A stretch of 64,000 nt of DNA. Origin: Aurelia coerulea. Lineage: Eukaryota > Cnidaria > Scyphozoa > Semaeostomeae > Ulmaridae. The stretch is from contig CM076945.1 of assembly GCA_039566865.1 (NCBI GenBank), positions 7,615,501 through 7,679,500 on the forward strand, written 5' to 3'. The notes under the pieces are model-generated. The model was not told the origin of the DNA and made no database searches. It saw only the letters and a list, made by a program, of their open reading frames with translations. Below, piece after piece: positions 1 through 11,339 of the stretch (its first letter is position 1; the number at the start of each line of letters is the position of its first letter). A program made the position numbers and the translations under genes.

Positions 1-369
1 CACAAAATAAATCTTTTAGCCATGTGATTGAGTCGCGCATGAGATCCTCAAATGGAACAGCAACCATGAACTCAAAGCAAATAGATGGTTCACTAAACAT
101 TAGCTGGGTTTGTAGCTATGTAAGATTAAGTTTACCCGCCGAAGAACTAGATGTGTGGTCAAAAGACTTTCCATGACCATGCTATACCATTCAATGTAAA
201 TAGTCACCTTGTTTTCAAGTAACATTTTAATTCGATGGGCTGTTTTTCAAGTACATGTTCGTGGCCAACAAACTGACGAAACATTCTTGCCGTTTATGGA
301 CAGTGCCCCTTACATACGAGTCTGTCATGAGAAAATTAAAAAATGAGAAATCACACAAATACCTTGCGG

Positions 370-640
370 ACTTTATTTTATTTTATTTTTTTCTATATTC
401 AAATATCAAATTTTACAATATATTTTACATTCTACTATACCTAATTCTAATTACTATACGACACTACAGGTACGATACCATGGGGAGCGAAAGACAATGA
501 CTACCCCATGGCCAATATCTAAAAACACGAAACGTTAAACTGTATACAGTCACACTACACGAACATTTATAAATTAAAGGATACTATAATAGATTCTGTT
601 TCACACCAGATGTCAGGTCGGGGCTGCGATGAATTTATTG
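370..640 (-). mobile_element. 3-prime end of non-LTR retrotransposon, family A
   Basis: Shares a long 3-prime UTR with the copies at 12453-13019 (plus) and 35486-36235 (minus), including GACAATGACTACCCCATGG near 494-515. The T-rich run at 375-391 is the poly(A) tail of a minus-strand insertion. No coding part is left here. Confidence 0.6.
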
Positions 641-1020
641 ATACTACGAGCGCAACTCGCGCGGATTTTATTTATTTCATTCAAACAAATGATCTGCGGT
701 ACAGAATTCGAAAATAACCTTAACGAACTTATCGTACTAAACCCAACGAAGGCAACATTAGACAGTGTAATCTGCGAAAAGAAAACTCTTAACTTAAATC
801 CTGTAAAGAAATAACAACCAAAGTAACCTGTAACAAGGGAGAAAACCGTTAAATCCTGCAAGAGAAATAACGAATTAATTTGAAACCCTGAAAGGAAAGA
901 AATCAATTAATAGCGGCAATAAAGAGCAACGTCGAATAACCAAAAACGCGTTTCGCCGCACACTCGTCAGTTCGGTTCATGCGAAGAAGAAATTAACGAT
1001 ACAAACAAGATAAAACCAGA
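641..1020. other. nothing recognised
   Basis: AT-rich unique-looking sequence with only short spurious open frames on both strands. No repeat or gene assigned. Confidence 0.4.
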
Positions 1021-1021
1021 A

Positions 1022-1378
1022 GATTATTCAGAAGCCGAGCACTAACTGCTCAATATACACTTTTGCGAACATTACAATGCCTTCCACTCAGTTTCTGAAT
1101 TAGATGAATGAAATTGGCAAGCCAGATGTTTAAATATACCCTTCTTCTTTCCATATAATTCATTACATCTCTTAACAACCCTTAGTCACGTGCACAATGC
1201 AATATCTAGCCATTTTGGTTTCGAGATATCTTATGCGGCTGGCTTAACTTGTTTTGAATTTTTTTGCTTGAAAGAATTTCCTTTGTCTGCAACCACTAGT
1301 CGCTTTGAATTGGCGTGTCAATGAAAACCAACTTGTGGTATTGTTACAAAATATGTCCTTGTTATTGTAAATGGATGT
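1022..1378. mobile_element. half copy of foldback element family F
   Basis: Matches the right half of the elements at 11690-12227 and 39769-40251, including the TACCCTTCTTCTTTC block and the terminal ACAAAATATGTCCTTGTT. The left arm is missing, so it is a truncated copy. Confidence 0.6.
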
Positions 1379-1389
1379 AAGGGGGAGAG

Positions 1390-1748
1390 TACCGTAAAGG
1401 TTCTATTTAGCCCCTCTCTATTAAGCCCCCTGATTAGCCCCTCCTTTCTTTCGCCAAAAATTTTAATTGGCCCCTCTCTCTATTAACCCCCCCCCCCCAA
1501 CTTATATCAAATGCCATAGGTTACCAAAGATTTTCCATTCATTTAGCTCAACGAGTTTCTATGCTAATTTTGACATGGTTTGAGATTAAAACTATGTCGA
1601 CTTTGTGTGATTGAGTCGTGAAATCGTATGTTTTTCATATCCTTGCGATTTGACTTCTTGAGAATAAGCTACTTTTTCTTGAGCCCCCCTTTTGGAGTCT
1701 CCGAATTAAGAAAGCGCCCCGGGTGGCCTTGATAAAGCTTTTACGGTA
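1390..1748. mobile_element. TA-flanked MITE with TACCGTAAAAG termini
   Basis: Ends are TACCGTAAAGG at 1390 and TTTTACGGTA at 1748, inverted with respect to each other and bounded by TA. The interior holds a striking series of TTAGCCCC/TTAAGCCCC motifs. A second, truncated copy in the other orientation is at 20460-20745. Confidence 0.75.
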
Positions 1749-2129
1749 AGAAACCTACTGAGGGAAGCTTCATCATGGTAGGAACTATTCTAAATCACAG
1801 TACTGTTAACAGCGGCCATTTCTTTCTTTACAGTTTCAACATGCTGTGTTTGCCAGATTACTCTTCGAAAGCAGAACTCAAAAGATTGCTTTTAATTGCT
1901 CTAAACGAAGGATCCGAGGGTTTTGGATTGACTTAGTGTTGCTACTATATTGTCACGTTTCTTGCATCACTTCGCCCAATGCAATAACACTTCAACGCTT
2001 GCAATGAGAGGGGATTCCCCTTCGCAAATCCGCCACCTTCCAAAAAAGTAGCGCGCCGTTTCCAGACCTCTGTGAAAAGGTCTATTAGCGCACAGGAGAT
2101 TCAACGCATTGTGGTAAGGGGTCCTCTGC

Positions 2130-2282
2130 GTATATTATGAAACTTCAAGATCTTATCTTATCTTATGTACATGAAACTTTTCTTGCCAATGTTTCATATG
2201 ACTGCCATTTCGTCTTGTCGTTTCCTCGTTCTCCGCCTATCAAGTACAGCGCCTCGAAGAAAGCCGACCATAAATGCGTAAC
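2130..2282 (+). repeat. repeat segment shared with 5764-5930
   Basis: The stretch containing CTCGAAGAAAGCCGACC (about 2253) is also present, in reverse, at about 5790-5770, just upstream of the reverse transcriptase fragment there. It is probably an older piece of the same retroelement family (B). Confidence 0.45.
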
Positions 2283-3250
2283 GATGACAATATTTGAAAT
2301 CCCGTCTGGTTTTGTACTGCGTTAGTACTGTGCTGAAGTATCTTTATGCATAATAAAAGACAAGGACTGCAACTTGTTTCCAAACAGATAAGCAGCAACG
2401 GTTTTCATTTCAACAGTATTGCATCAATATGCTTCTTAACATGCTAATTGACACATCAAAATATTGCTAATTTATCAGGAAACATTCTTGGTAACTTTCT
2501 GCTTGAATGTTTTATCAAGCCTAAACTAATTCAGCGGCTAAAGCTCTTGTAGTCGGCCTATTTATCTTTCTCCGTAGGCTCTGTAGTTATTTTTAGTAGT
2601 TTATTCTTAGTCTTCGTACAAAGTCATATTTTTAAATAAATCTATGTTTTATTGACACAATCAAAGCTCAAAATTCGAAATTCGAACGCGAGAACTCAAC
2701 CAAACTTCAATAGACCTTTTAGCTATTCTACAAAAGAGCCTGGATCGAGCGTTATTTTTATACAATTTCATACGCGACGCTGGATCGAGTAGCGATAGAG
2801 CTTCTATCACTATTGTGCACATTTGAAAATTCTACAAAACGTCGCAGAATATCGTTCGATTCTGATCCTTTTCAGAATAGTTAAAAGGTCTATGCAGAAA
2901 CCTTCATTTACCCCCGCTATTTGCCGATAAACTTACATTGCTTAACAAGAGAGCAGGGGGTAAATGAAGGTTTCTGCATTGATTATTGTCGAGTTCTCGC
3001 GTTAGTTTAGGTTTGATGAAACATCCAAGCTGAAAATTATCCAAGAATGTTGCACGATAAATTAGCAGCATTTTGTTGTGTCAATTTGCACGTTAAGATA
3101 AATATTGATGCAATACTGTTGAAATAAAGACAGTTGCTGCTGATCTGTTTGGAAACAAGTTGCACTCGTTGTCTTTTGATATGGCTAAAGATACTTCAGC
3201 ACAGTACTAACGCAGTACAAAACCAGACAGGATTTCAATTATTGTCATTA
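2283..3250. repeat. large imperfect palindrome (foldback element)
   Basis: Outer arms 2283-2475 and 3040-3250 are inverted copies (ATGACAATA, then CAGTACAAAACCAGAC versus GTCTGGTTTTGTACTG). Inner arms 2670-2700 and 2990-3025 (GAGAACTCAACC) and 2893-2920 and 2952-2979 (ATGCAGAAACCTTCATTTAC) nest inside. The centres do not coincide, so the arms have suffered indels. No coding sequence. Confidence 0.8.
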
Positions 3251-3289
3251 TTACTTCTTTCTACTATAAATAATGAAATAAGATCTAAA

Positions 3290-5800
3290 AAAAATGTGCT
3301 GTTCTTCCAGAGGGTCGTGTTTGGGGTTATTTGTTTCTTGGCATGTTCAGCTCGTCAAATGCGCTTTTAGTTCTTTTTTGAAGCGCCCGAGTGTTTGGAT
3401 TTCTCTAATATTAGTTGGAATATCGTTCCAAGTCTTTAAAGTGAATATGACGCGAAAATTTTTATTGTCGATATTAGTCAATTCAAGTACGCTGATTTCG
3501 AATCTAAACTGTAGACTTTCAAATTCTAAGTCGTTTCGTAGATATTAGCGTTTTGAAATTGATTGTTTCGTCGAAAAAGTGTCCGGGAAGTCTGGGGCGG
3601 GTTTTGAATTGTGACGTAAAGTGTTTGGGGCCTAAGCAAGCAGTCAGTCGACCAGTGAGAGATAACAGCTAAATTTCGGTTCTTGTGTTTCGGGTGTTTC
3701 CTTGCCTTCAGTTTCCCTTCCTTTGGCTGCAGTGGCCTTTAGCAACTATGATAGAAAATTTAATTTTTAATAAGTTTTGTTTATTTTAAACCGCTTTTAC
3801 AAAGGTAGTAAGATATCAAATTCCCCCCACAGGAGGGCTACAGGAGGGCCGAAGTCATTGGTTTGCAGTACCTACCTACCGAAAAAGAATCAAAGAGCTT
3901 GGTTTCAAATTTAAAAAACGTTTGGTCTGAAGGACCGTAGCATTGATGAAATATTTAGGAACAGGGCAGTTGAAGTCAACATGCCCAAGGTTATTGTACT
4001 TTTCACTTTTCAAAGGGGTATTATTTCCAACAGCGAGATATTGGATCTTTCTTTGAGAATGACGTAAGTAAAAGCAATAAGATACAATAGTCTAATAACC
4101 ATTCTTTTGTCTGGACTGCCTGGTTGCTTCCTTGTCAAACTGCGTTGTATCGTAAACACGTCGAAGGAAGTTTTTCATATCTTCGGTATTAAATTCACGC
4201 AGGGAGGCATGCGTTCTTTGGAAGTCAGTTGCAACAAAATAAAGAATGAAATGAAATGATTTCGTTTTATGAAATGAATTCTCTGTCTTCGCACTTCTGG
4301 ATCCTTTGGTAACCGATGGTGGGTAATGCCAGCAGGCATCGAACTTCGATTTTGTCAGCTCATTTTGTTTGGTAACCCGGCACAGCAATACTTTCCTCCA
4401 TAATCATATTTTGTGAACATTTCATGGCTTAGATTTTGGTAGAGGACGAGCTTTCTTGGGTAAGTTTGCAGCTTTATCATCCGTTATATCCAATCGAACC
4501 AGACCAAAATATACGGAGCTGTCTGATGGCCTATGGTCATGGTCTGGAACCCTGTCTCGCCTTCCTTCGGCTTCACGGCTTCACTTGGAAGGCTTTATCG
4601 ATTAGAAGCACCCAAACCAATCCATTTATATGGCAAAACCTACTAAAATAGTCGCAACATGTAACGTTTGTTTATCTAAAGGTTTATTAAATAGTCACAA
4701 ACGTAATGTTTATTTTTGTTTTGGAAACTTTGACCTGTGTGTGGGATGTGTTGCGAAATATGCTTTCACTTTCATGTCATCGCGCGTAATATCCCTTCCA
4801 AACATGCCACTTTATAGAAACATTTTAGTGCGAAAAACCTCCAAAAAGTTCGTTGCATACCTTGTCTGGAGTAACTGGAGATATCTGGAGGAAAATTTAT
4901 CGGTTTAAATTGGGTATAAAGGTGGAAAATCAAGCCAAACTTCATCTTTTATGGCCAGTTTTCATGTTGTTTTGTGTATCGAGGTATCGTTGCCCAAACA
5001 CTTTACGTCACAGAGATCTGGTACTCAACGGTTAGACCGCGCAGAACTGCCGCCACTTTTTGAAGCAGAGTGGGGGCTCTTTAACCCCATTTTCCAGCGA
5101 AATAAAAGCGTAAATCGAAAAATTAAATTCACCATCGTGATCAGCGATATTTAATGCATCAGATAAGACAATAAAAATTTTCGCGTCATATTCACTTTAA
5201 AGCAGAGTAGTAAAATCCTTTTTTGGCATGTTCAGTTTTCAGCCTGGGGATCTGGAGATCCTTACAATTCCTTGTTTCATAATTTGAGAATGCGGATCTA
5301 TATTGGTACTTATCCCAAAGGCATTCCGGACTCGACTTGTTTAGAATCTCATATGCCATCACAGAACGATCAAATCGAATAAGATTCTCAACACTTAGCC
5401 AATTAGATGACCATTCGTCCTTTATGCGTGCATTTTCTATTATTGAATGAGCCCTGTTATGCAGACGTTGGAGGGTATCTAATTTAGTTTTTGAGAGACT
5501 CCCCCAAATAATATTTGCATAGCGAAGATGACTTTCCACGATTGCGTAGAATACACTACACAATTGTGATTGCGGTATGATATTTTTTAACTTTTTTAAG
5601 GCAGACAAACCACCGCAAACTTTGGACTTGACAGCTTTAAACTGTTCGTCCCATGTGAGACTTTCGTCTATGATAACTCCGAGAGATTTGGACTTTGGTA
5701 CCCGTTTAATTTCCGTGTCGTTTAACAACAGAGCTCCCGAGATTTGAAGTGGCTTATTACACATTGATGGTCAGCCTTCTTCGAGGCACTGTATTCGATA
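3290..5800 (-). mobile_element. non-LTR retrotransposon family B, C-terminal RT end, split by a DNA transposon
   Basis: On the minus strand 5764-5195 encodes the end of a reverse transcriptase ORF2 (KSLGVIIDESLTWDEQF, IVESHLRYANIIWGSL, LDTLQRLHNRAHSII, KKGFYYSALK). The next residues, TWNDIPTNIREIQTL and FKKELKAH, then stop, are found at about 3440-3345, i.e. on the far side of the 3442-5194 insertion. The same residue order is uninterrupted in the copy at 59605-61540 (SALKAWNDIPINIREL). The 5-prime part with the YADD active site is missing. Confidence 0.85.
3442..5194. mobile_element. DNA transposon with 28-bp TIRs and 8-bp target duplication CTTTAAAG
   Basis: The left end reads TGAATATGACGCGAAAATTT and the right end is its exact inverse over at least 28 bp. 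It is flanked by CTTTAAAG at 3434-3441 and 5195-5202. Removing the 1753 bp plus one duplication rejoins a reverse transcriptase frame (see the surrounding element). The interior has only short frames; one at 4388-4092 (minus) ends FLRRVYDTTQFDKEATRQSR and could be transposase debris, but I cannot name the family. The 8-bp duplication fits hAT, P or Merlin-like elements. Confidence 0.85.
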
Positions 5801-5930
5801 GGCTAAGAACAAGGAAACAAAAAGAGGAAATGACTTGTCATATAAAACATACGCAATAAAGTTTCATGTGAGGGTACTTTCAACGAAAGATTCTAAGGTA
5901 AAATGAGATCTTGACATTTTGTACGTTTAG

Positions 5931-6640
5931 AATATATGCAGAAGCCCCTTTTTCCATAATACGTTAACTTCATGTGACTAACGTGGCATTTTCACAATGG
6001 CAGTGAAGGGAACTCGGTATTCCGTTCTAGTGAGTGGCGAGTTGCCGTTTTGCAAAACAGCTTCCTTTGCAAAATAAGATAATTTCTCAAACAATATTTA
6101 GCCTGTGTGGAAAACTGTAAAAAGAATGTTATTCTGCTGGCAAGTCTTTACATTCGAACGATAAACCGGGTGAGTCAAGAAAAGTTAAACCCTTTGTATT
6201 CTTGTAGCTTGTTACCTATTCATTAGACTGAATACCATTGTGTTGGTAACACGCCAACTTAGATAGGAAAATTTAGTTGATTTAAATCGGTTGTATTGTT
6301 CCAACATTATGAGCGATTTTTTAATTTATCAAACTCAGAATCCTTCAAAGCAAGCCTAAGCCCCGCGATCAACTTTGCCAAAAATTCGGCATGGCGATAC
6401 TGAGAATTATCTGAAAAACGGCTCAAAGAGATTACCAAGTGAAAAGAATATCAGGGCTGGCTCTGTATCCACACATTTCATTTTAAATTCTTTAAACAGG
6501 GTTAAATATACAGTTAAATACTGATTTCCAAATTGCCCTGTAAAAGAATAACAAAATAAAGATATCTAATCAAAATTTACAAGTAACGATAAAGATGAAA
6601 ATAAAACTGGTATGTAAATAAGGAGTTCAACCGAAAAGAT
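5931..6640. other. no gene; one solo MITE end
   Basis: The only recognisable item is ACCGGGTGAGTCAAGAAAAG at about 6165, the terminal motif of the GGGTGAGTCAAAAAAAG MITE group seen complete at 10061-10580 and 17336-17977. No matching right end was found. Confidence 0.4.
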
Positions 6641-6649
6641 TACTGGCTG

Positions 6650-7960
6650 GTTTTATATGCAGCTTTGAATCGATTTAAGGTCGACGCTGTCTTCACATCA
6701 GCGTTAAGGTTATTCCATAATCATGCTCCTCTATAAGCAAAGCACCGTTGACCACTGGACGTTTTTAGGAAAGGCAGCTTCAGGTCTGTATTTGTATTTC
6801 GAAGCACTCTAATACTATCAGGGGCGGATCCAGCCCTGAATTCTGACCGGTTTACAGGGGGCAAAAAAGGGGGTCTGGGGGCGAAGCCCCCAGAAAAATT
6901 TTTCGTGACCACGCCCTTCAGACTCTCAGAAAACAAGGGCAACGCCCTTTTACATAAATAATGATGGGCTGCAGGTCTAGAGCTTTTCCATGTAATTTCT
7001 ACCCCCCATCCTCTGCATAATAACTTTATCGACGAATGTCTGTGCACATCGATGTTCGTCACCACCCCTCAGACCCTTAAAATTTAAGTTAAATTCTCTT
7101 ACGCCTTCCTTCAACTTCAAACTTCCTAAAATACACTCGTATTTTTGTTTTGTGTGCTATATCTCTCCTTCACTCTTCTCTTCGATGGCACTGTGAAGTC
7201 GATAAAGATCTTCCCTTTCTGGGTCAGCCATTGCCGTCTGCTGGCCCTTCTTGTTCTTGTTCTATTCGATGAAAATCTACTTCCTTTGCAAACATATTTT
7301 ACTTCCTTCAGAAACGGTTTACTTCCTAATCGACACAGGTTCACTGATTTCGAACAATTGCCGACCGGTTCACGGAAGTCGCTGGACAGGTTCACTCAAC
7401 CCTTATTGGTTTATCAGATTACAAGGACTTGATATCAAAACAATTGGGAACGTCACAGCCATTCAAAGCGAATCAAATGTGCAAATCTGTTGCGCAACTT
7501 GAAACTGATGACGCAGGTTTCGAATCACATACCTCCTGGAGAACCATAGCAAATAAAGCCAAATGACTGCCATATGTAGGTTGCTTATTGTTTATGAGAA
7601 ATTTTGTGAAGAAGTACCCTATGTCATGTCTATGAAGACTATCACTTTTTGACTTGAAACTGGTTTGCGGAGTGAAAATAGGTTCAAGTTATTTTACTTT
7701 TCTGTAAAGTTAGGCAGATACCCGGCAGATAATACAAATTTATCTTAGGTTTGGAAATCTGACCGATGCACGGAAACCGGTGAAACCGGTCTGGATCCGC
7801 CCCTGACTATTATCCGACAACCTCTCGAACAAAGTTGCAAGGTAATTGGGAGCTTCCTCATTAATTGACCTGTACACCATCCTTGCGGTTTCCATGTCAA
7901 TAAGTTCTCTGACCGTTTGCCATTCGACTGACACGACAATGTTCAACGATGTGGAGCTTA
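6650..7960 (-). mobile_element. non-LTR retrotransposon family C, C-terminal RT fragment split by a hAT-like element
   Basis: The minus strand encodes EWQTVRELIDMETARMVYRS, then APNYLATLFERLSDNS at 7955-7806, and continues IRVLRNTNTDLKLPFLKTSS, GQRCFAYRGA, a stop in place of the usual residue, then LWNNLNADVKTASTLNRF at 6818-6650. This is the typical C-terminal tail of CR1/L2-like non-LTR reverse transcriptases. The two parts join in frame when the 6819-7805 insertion is removed. Confidence 0.85.
6819..7805. mobile_element. hAT-like TIR element with 5-bp target duplication ACTAT
   Basis: Termini CAGGGGCGGATCCAG (6819) and CTGGATCCGCCCCTG (7805) are exact inverses. ACTAT is present at 6814-6818 and 7806-7810. 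Near the left end is a hairpin-forming run GGGGGCGAAGCCCCC (about 6879). No transposase was recognised; non-autonomous. CAGGGG termini suggest the hAT superfamily, some groups of which make 5-bp duplications. Confidence 0.85.
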
Positions 7961-7989
7961 GAGTTTGGAAAATTGATCTAAAAGTTTAG

Positions 7990-9015
7990 GCCTGTTTTGT
8001 ACGATTCTGAAATAAAGTTGAACATTTTACTTTCAGTTTAATTTAACATTCCAATGATGTAATCAGGATACATGAATCATACTCATTTGTAAAAATTAGT
8101 TGTAAGACGATTAACTTTCTAGGTAACATTGCTCATCATAAATAAATAGTGTAAACATTGGGTGTCCCAAAGAAAGTACACAGACTTGGTTTGATGCAGC
8201 GATGTGAATTCGGCTTTAATCAATGACAAATTTCTCTCAAAATAGTCCTTGATAGCTAATTTGAACATTGACACATCGTTTGTCGGTATTGGTGTCTTGA
8301 AAGCAGAAATATTGACCTTGAAAGCTCAAATTTTCGTCCACCTCCAAACCAGAGTTTTGGCCTCAGCAAATTCTTAAGGTACAGAATCGACGATAACGGC
8401 AGAATTACAAACTTTGCCGTTTTGCTAACCGACATACAATTTTGCCGGCAGAATTTGGGAATTCTATCACGTCTGCCACGCAAAACGCGAAAAACCGTCG
8501 AACAGTTGCCGAAAATTGATTTTGTTGATATTGGGATTTTCCTTGTGAAAGTTTTTCAAGATGAAACACTCGAATTCTTGTCATTTGCAAAACCAAGTAC
8601 ATAATTTGGGAGTCATCCAGGACACCTATTACGATAGTTTTAGTTATCGCTGTCGAAAGAGCTTCTGAACTGTAAAACTACGTTTACTTGGAACAACTTG
8701 ATTAAATAGTTCGGAAGAGCGATCATTAGGACTTTTGTAGTATGTCTAGTTACAATTTTAATAAATGTGAGATATTTTTTGTACGTTTGTAATTCAAATT
8801 AACAAAAAACATTAATCAAGGGCCTTCTATAATAATACCATGCTTTGTGATCGCATGGTGTATAACACTTTCAATTCCTTGTATCATAAATTTGTCGTAC
8901 GCTTTTAATGTAAAATAATTCAAAGTCTCCTCAGCTAGTTGCGGTGTTTTCTTTATTCTGCTGTTTTGCTTCTCAGTGTTTGGGCCTTATGTTGTCTATT
9001 TCGATGGAAATTTAA
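7990..9015. other. no gene recognised; one solo mariner-like end
   Basis: GGGTGTCCCAAAGAAAGTAC at 8161 resembles the terminal motif of the TACAGGGTGTCCC group (complete at 10590-11170), without a partner. The rest is unique-looking AT-rich DNA. Confidence 0.4.
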
Positions 9016-9393
9016 AGGACAAGTCCGGGGTTTCTACAATTAATGTCAAAATGTGCGTTCTTTCGAAGTTTTGAGATCTCTTTCTGTTGTAAATTCGTAC
9101 AACATTGTTTCATAAAAAATATTTTTTGAAACACACGTACACACACCTCACCAGAAAGTTAGGCCCAATGTCGTCGCCATTTTGTAAGTGTGCGTGATAA
9201 GGCCAGCCTCGGTTTGGCGGATCGATTGTAACGTCGGAAAGTACTTGAGAGTTTTGCGAGAAAACAGCCTCGTTCAGGTCGAAGGCGAAGTTAGCGAAAT
9301 GACGTCAAAAATAATGACGTCATTTCGCTCATTTCGCCATAACGTTGTAATCTTTCATTTTATCAACAATTATTCTAACCCCGGACTTGTCCT
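9016..9393. mobile_element. MITE with AGGACAAGTCCGGGG termini
   Basis: AGGACAAGTCCGGGG at 9016 is mirrored by CCCCGGACTTGTCCT ending 9393. It contains an internal palindrome built on TGACGTCA (about 9300-9325). No coding capacity. Confidence 0.7.
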
Positions 9394-9443
9394 GTAAAGC
9401 AAGTAAATTTTCACTATATTGCTATCAATCTCAGTGGATAATG

Positions 9444-9600
9444 TACAGGATGTCCCAAAAATATTGTGCCCTGTTTGTAGTGTGAATGCTGCAAAGGAGC
9501 TGTACGTTCTATTGTTCCGTAGAGTAAGGCATGTGATCGACCAAAACTTTCTTTTCAATCACGCATAAAAGGTTGTTTTGCAACGGCTATTGAAATCTTC
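9444..9600. mobile_element. solo end of TACAGG-TGTCCC mariner-like family
   Basis: TACAGGATGTCCCAAAAATA at 9444 matches the terminal motif of the MITE at 10590, but the adjoining sequence differs and no second end is visible. Confidence 0.4.
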
Positions 9601-9691
9601 CAAGTAGAAATTCCACAAAACTAACAAAGGGACGGATTAAGAAGGCTTTGTTCCCACTGCCTGTTGACGTTTCATGATTGTGTGGTCACAA

Positions 9692-9879
9692 CACGGGGGG
9701 GGGGGGGGGTTCTTGACCAAATTTTGGGTAGGGGTCTGCAGCGAGCATCTTCAAAAGGGTACCGTTGGCTAGACTAATTTTTACGAAAATGGTACCCTTG
9801 GCTAGACTAGAAGTCCGAAAAAGTATACCCTTGCTCGCGGCACATCCCCATGTACCTTTACTATGGAAGAACCCCCGTG
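9692..9879. mobile_element. 188-bp MITE with 8-bp target duplication GGTCACAA
   Basis: CACGGGGG at 9692 (with an expanded G run) followed by TTCTT is inverted at AAGAACCCCCGTG ending 9879. The flanks GGTCACAA at 9684-9691 and 9880-9887 are identical, so the insertion is intact and fairly recent. Confidence 0.8.
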
Positions 9880-10060
9880 GGTCACAAAAGGTTGTCCACA
9901 GCACTTTTCTCTATTCATGTGATCAGTTTGAAAATAAATCAATCACTTGCCGATAATTTGATGGATTTTGACAGGTTGGGTATACGCTGTTCTTATTTGT
10001 AGATAGACGATTTGTCAAAACTAGCGGTTCTTGGATAACCTGATACATTTGAAAATATCA

Positions 10061-10580
10061 TACCGGGCGAGTAAAAAAAGTTGACACGTTTGGCGGGCTG
10101 TGTAATAAAAAGTACGGGACCGATGTTCAAAACTGAAATGTTAATCTATCAATCAAAGGCTACATTAGATGTGGAACTTTTGTTTGGTAAATTCTCTCAC
10201 CTTTCAAACCCAGAAATTAGGAAAAGTCTGGAAAGGGGTTTGAATTGGAACTAGAAGTCTACATTTGATTCTGGTCTATAATTTGCTTGCAATTGAAACT
10301 TAAATTCTATTTCTAAAATTGACAATTGTATGGAATCTAAATTTCAATGGCGAGTAAATCATGGACCAGAATTGAACTTGGAATTTCCGTTCCCATACAA
10401 AACCCTTACTTACATTTTCTTCATTCTTTGATCTAAAAGATGAATGATGTCACCAAACAAAATTTTACCATCTAAGTTAGCCATTGAATGATAGATTAAC
10501 ATGTCAGTTTTGAATATCGGTGGCGCACTTTTTATTCCACCGCCCGCGAAATGTCTAAACTTTTTTTGACTCACCTGGTA
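10061..10580. mobile_element. TA-flanked MITE, GGGTGAGTCAAAAAAAG group
   Basis: TACCGGGCGAGTAAAAAAAG at 10061 is inverted at CTTTTTTTGACTCACCTGGTA ending 10580, with TTGGCGGGC-type subterminal blocks on both sides. The right half of a second copy is at 26640-26935. Confidence 0.8.
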
Positions 10581-10589
10581 CTATTATAC

Positions 10590-11170
10590 TACAGGCAGTC
10601 CCAAAAAAATGTGGCCCGTTTACCTAAAGATTGCCACAAAACCGCAAAAGATTCTGGTAAAACTTTTATATGATGTTGCTCTTCAGATTTCAAATAAAGG
10701 TTGCTGCCATTCCCGTAAAAATCCGTTGAAAAATTCAGAAGAAAAAATTTGCCTCAGGACTGAAACCAGCGGTTGGCCATTTTGTCTTACTATTTTGCAG
10801 TGATAAGTAGCTTCACGTGAGGTAAGAAATAATTTATGTGAGGTCAGAAATAGTGTAACTCTCTGAGGATTATCGGAATTTTCACAAGAGCTATGAAATT
10901 GGAGGCTGCTACTTCATTTTCCATCTCTGAAGCTATTTATCGCTGCAAAATAGTACGACAAAATGGCCGATCGCTGGTTTCAGTCACTGGCAAATTTGGT
11001 CTCCTGAAGGTCATAGCTTCATCATTTTTCAACGGATTTTTATAGGAATGGTAGCAAACTTTAACTGAATATCTGAAGAGCAACATCATGCAAAAGTTTT
11101 GCTAAAATCTTCTGCCGTTATGTCGCAATTTTCAGGTATACGGGACACAATTTTTTTGGGACACCCTGTA
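10590..11170. mobile_element. TA-flanked foldback MITE at the 3-prime end of RRP36
   Basis: TACAGGCAGTCCCAAAAAAA at 10590 is inverted at TTTTTTTGGGACACCCTGTA ending 11170. The arms are about 200 bp (both carry GCTCTTCAGAT/ATCTGAAGAGC and AACGGATTTTTA), with a loop of about 170 bp. TA at both ends suggests Tc1/mariner mobilisation. Confidence 0.88.
10665..11044 (-). terminator. candidate RRP36 poly(A) signals inside a MITE
   Basis: On the minus strand no AATAAA occurs between the RRP36 stop and the far end of the flanking MITE. Variant TATAAA hexamers lie near 11044-11039 (about 150 nt after the stop) and near 10670-10665. A canonical AATAAA is at 10536-10531 in the next MITE. Which is used cannot be told from sequence. 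Confidence 0.3.
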
Positions 11171-11193
11171 CATATTACATACTACATATTATA

Positions 11194-11339
11194 TCAGCTA
11201 TTTTGCGTCCTTATTTTAGGCAAATGTCTTCTATCTTTTGCAGCATTTCTCTTTCTCTTCTTGCTCAAGTACTTTTCCAATTTTCCATCGCTCTTTAAAG
11301 TTTTGTATTGTTCAGCAAGTTCAAGTTTTTTCTTCTCAG
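11194..11339 (-). CDS. RRP36: RRP36 exon 9 (C-terminus and stop)
   Basis: The last exon encodes SEKKKLELAEQYKTLK, a lysine-rich middle and KKRKRNAAKDRRHLP, then ends in TGA at 11196-11194. These are the conserved C-terminal RRP36 blocks. The stop is only 24 bp from the end of a TA-flanked MITE (10590-11170), so most of the 3-prime UTR must read through that element. Confidence 0.93.

Noticed and set aside
4630..4908. Cys-containing open frame resembling a zinc finger
   Set aside because: Cys spacing is irregular and it lies inside the 3442-5194 transposon; no motif supports a domain.
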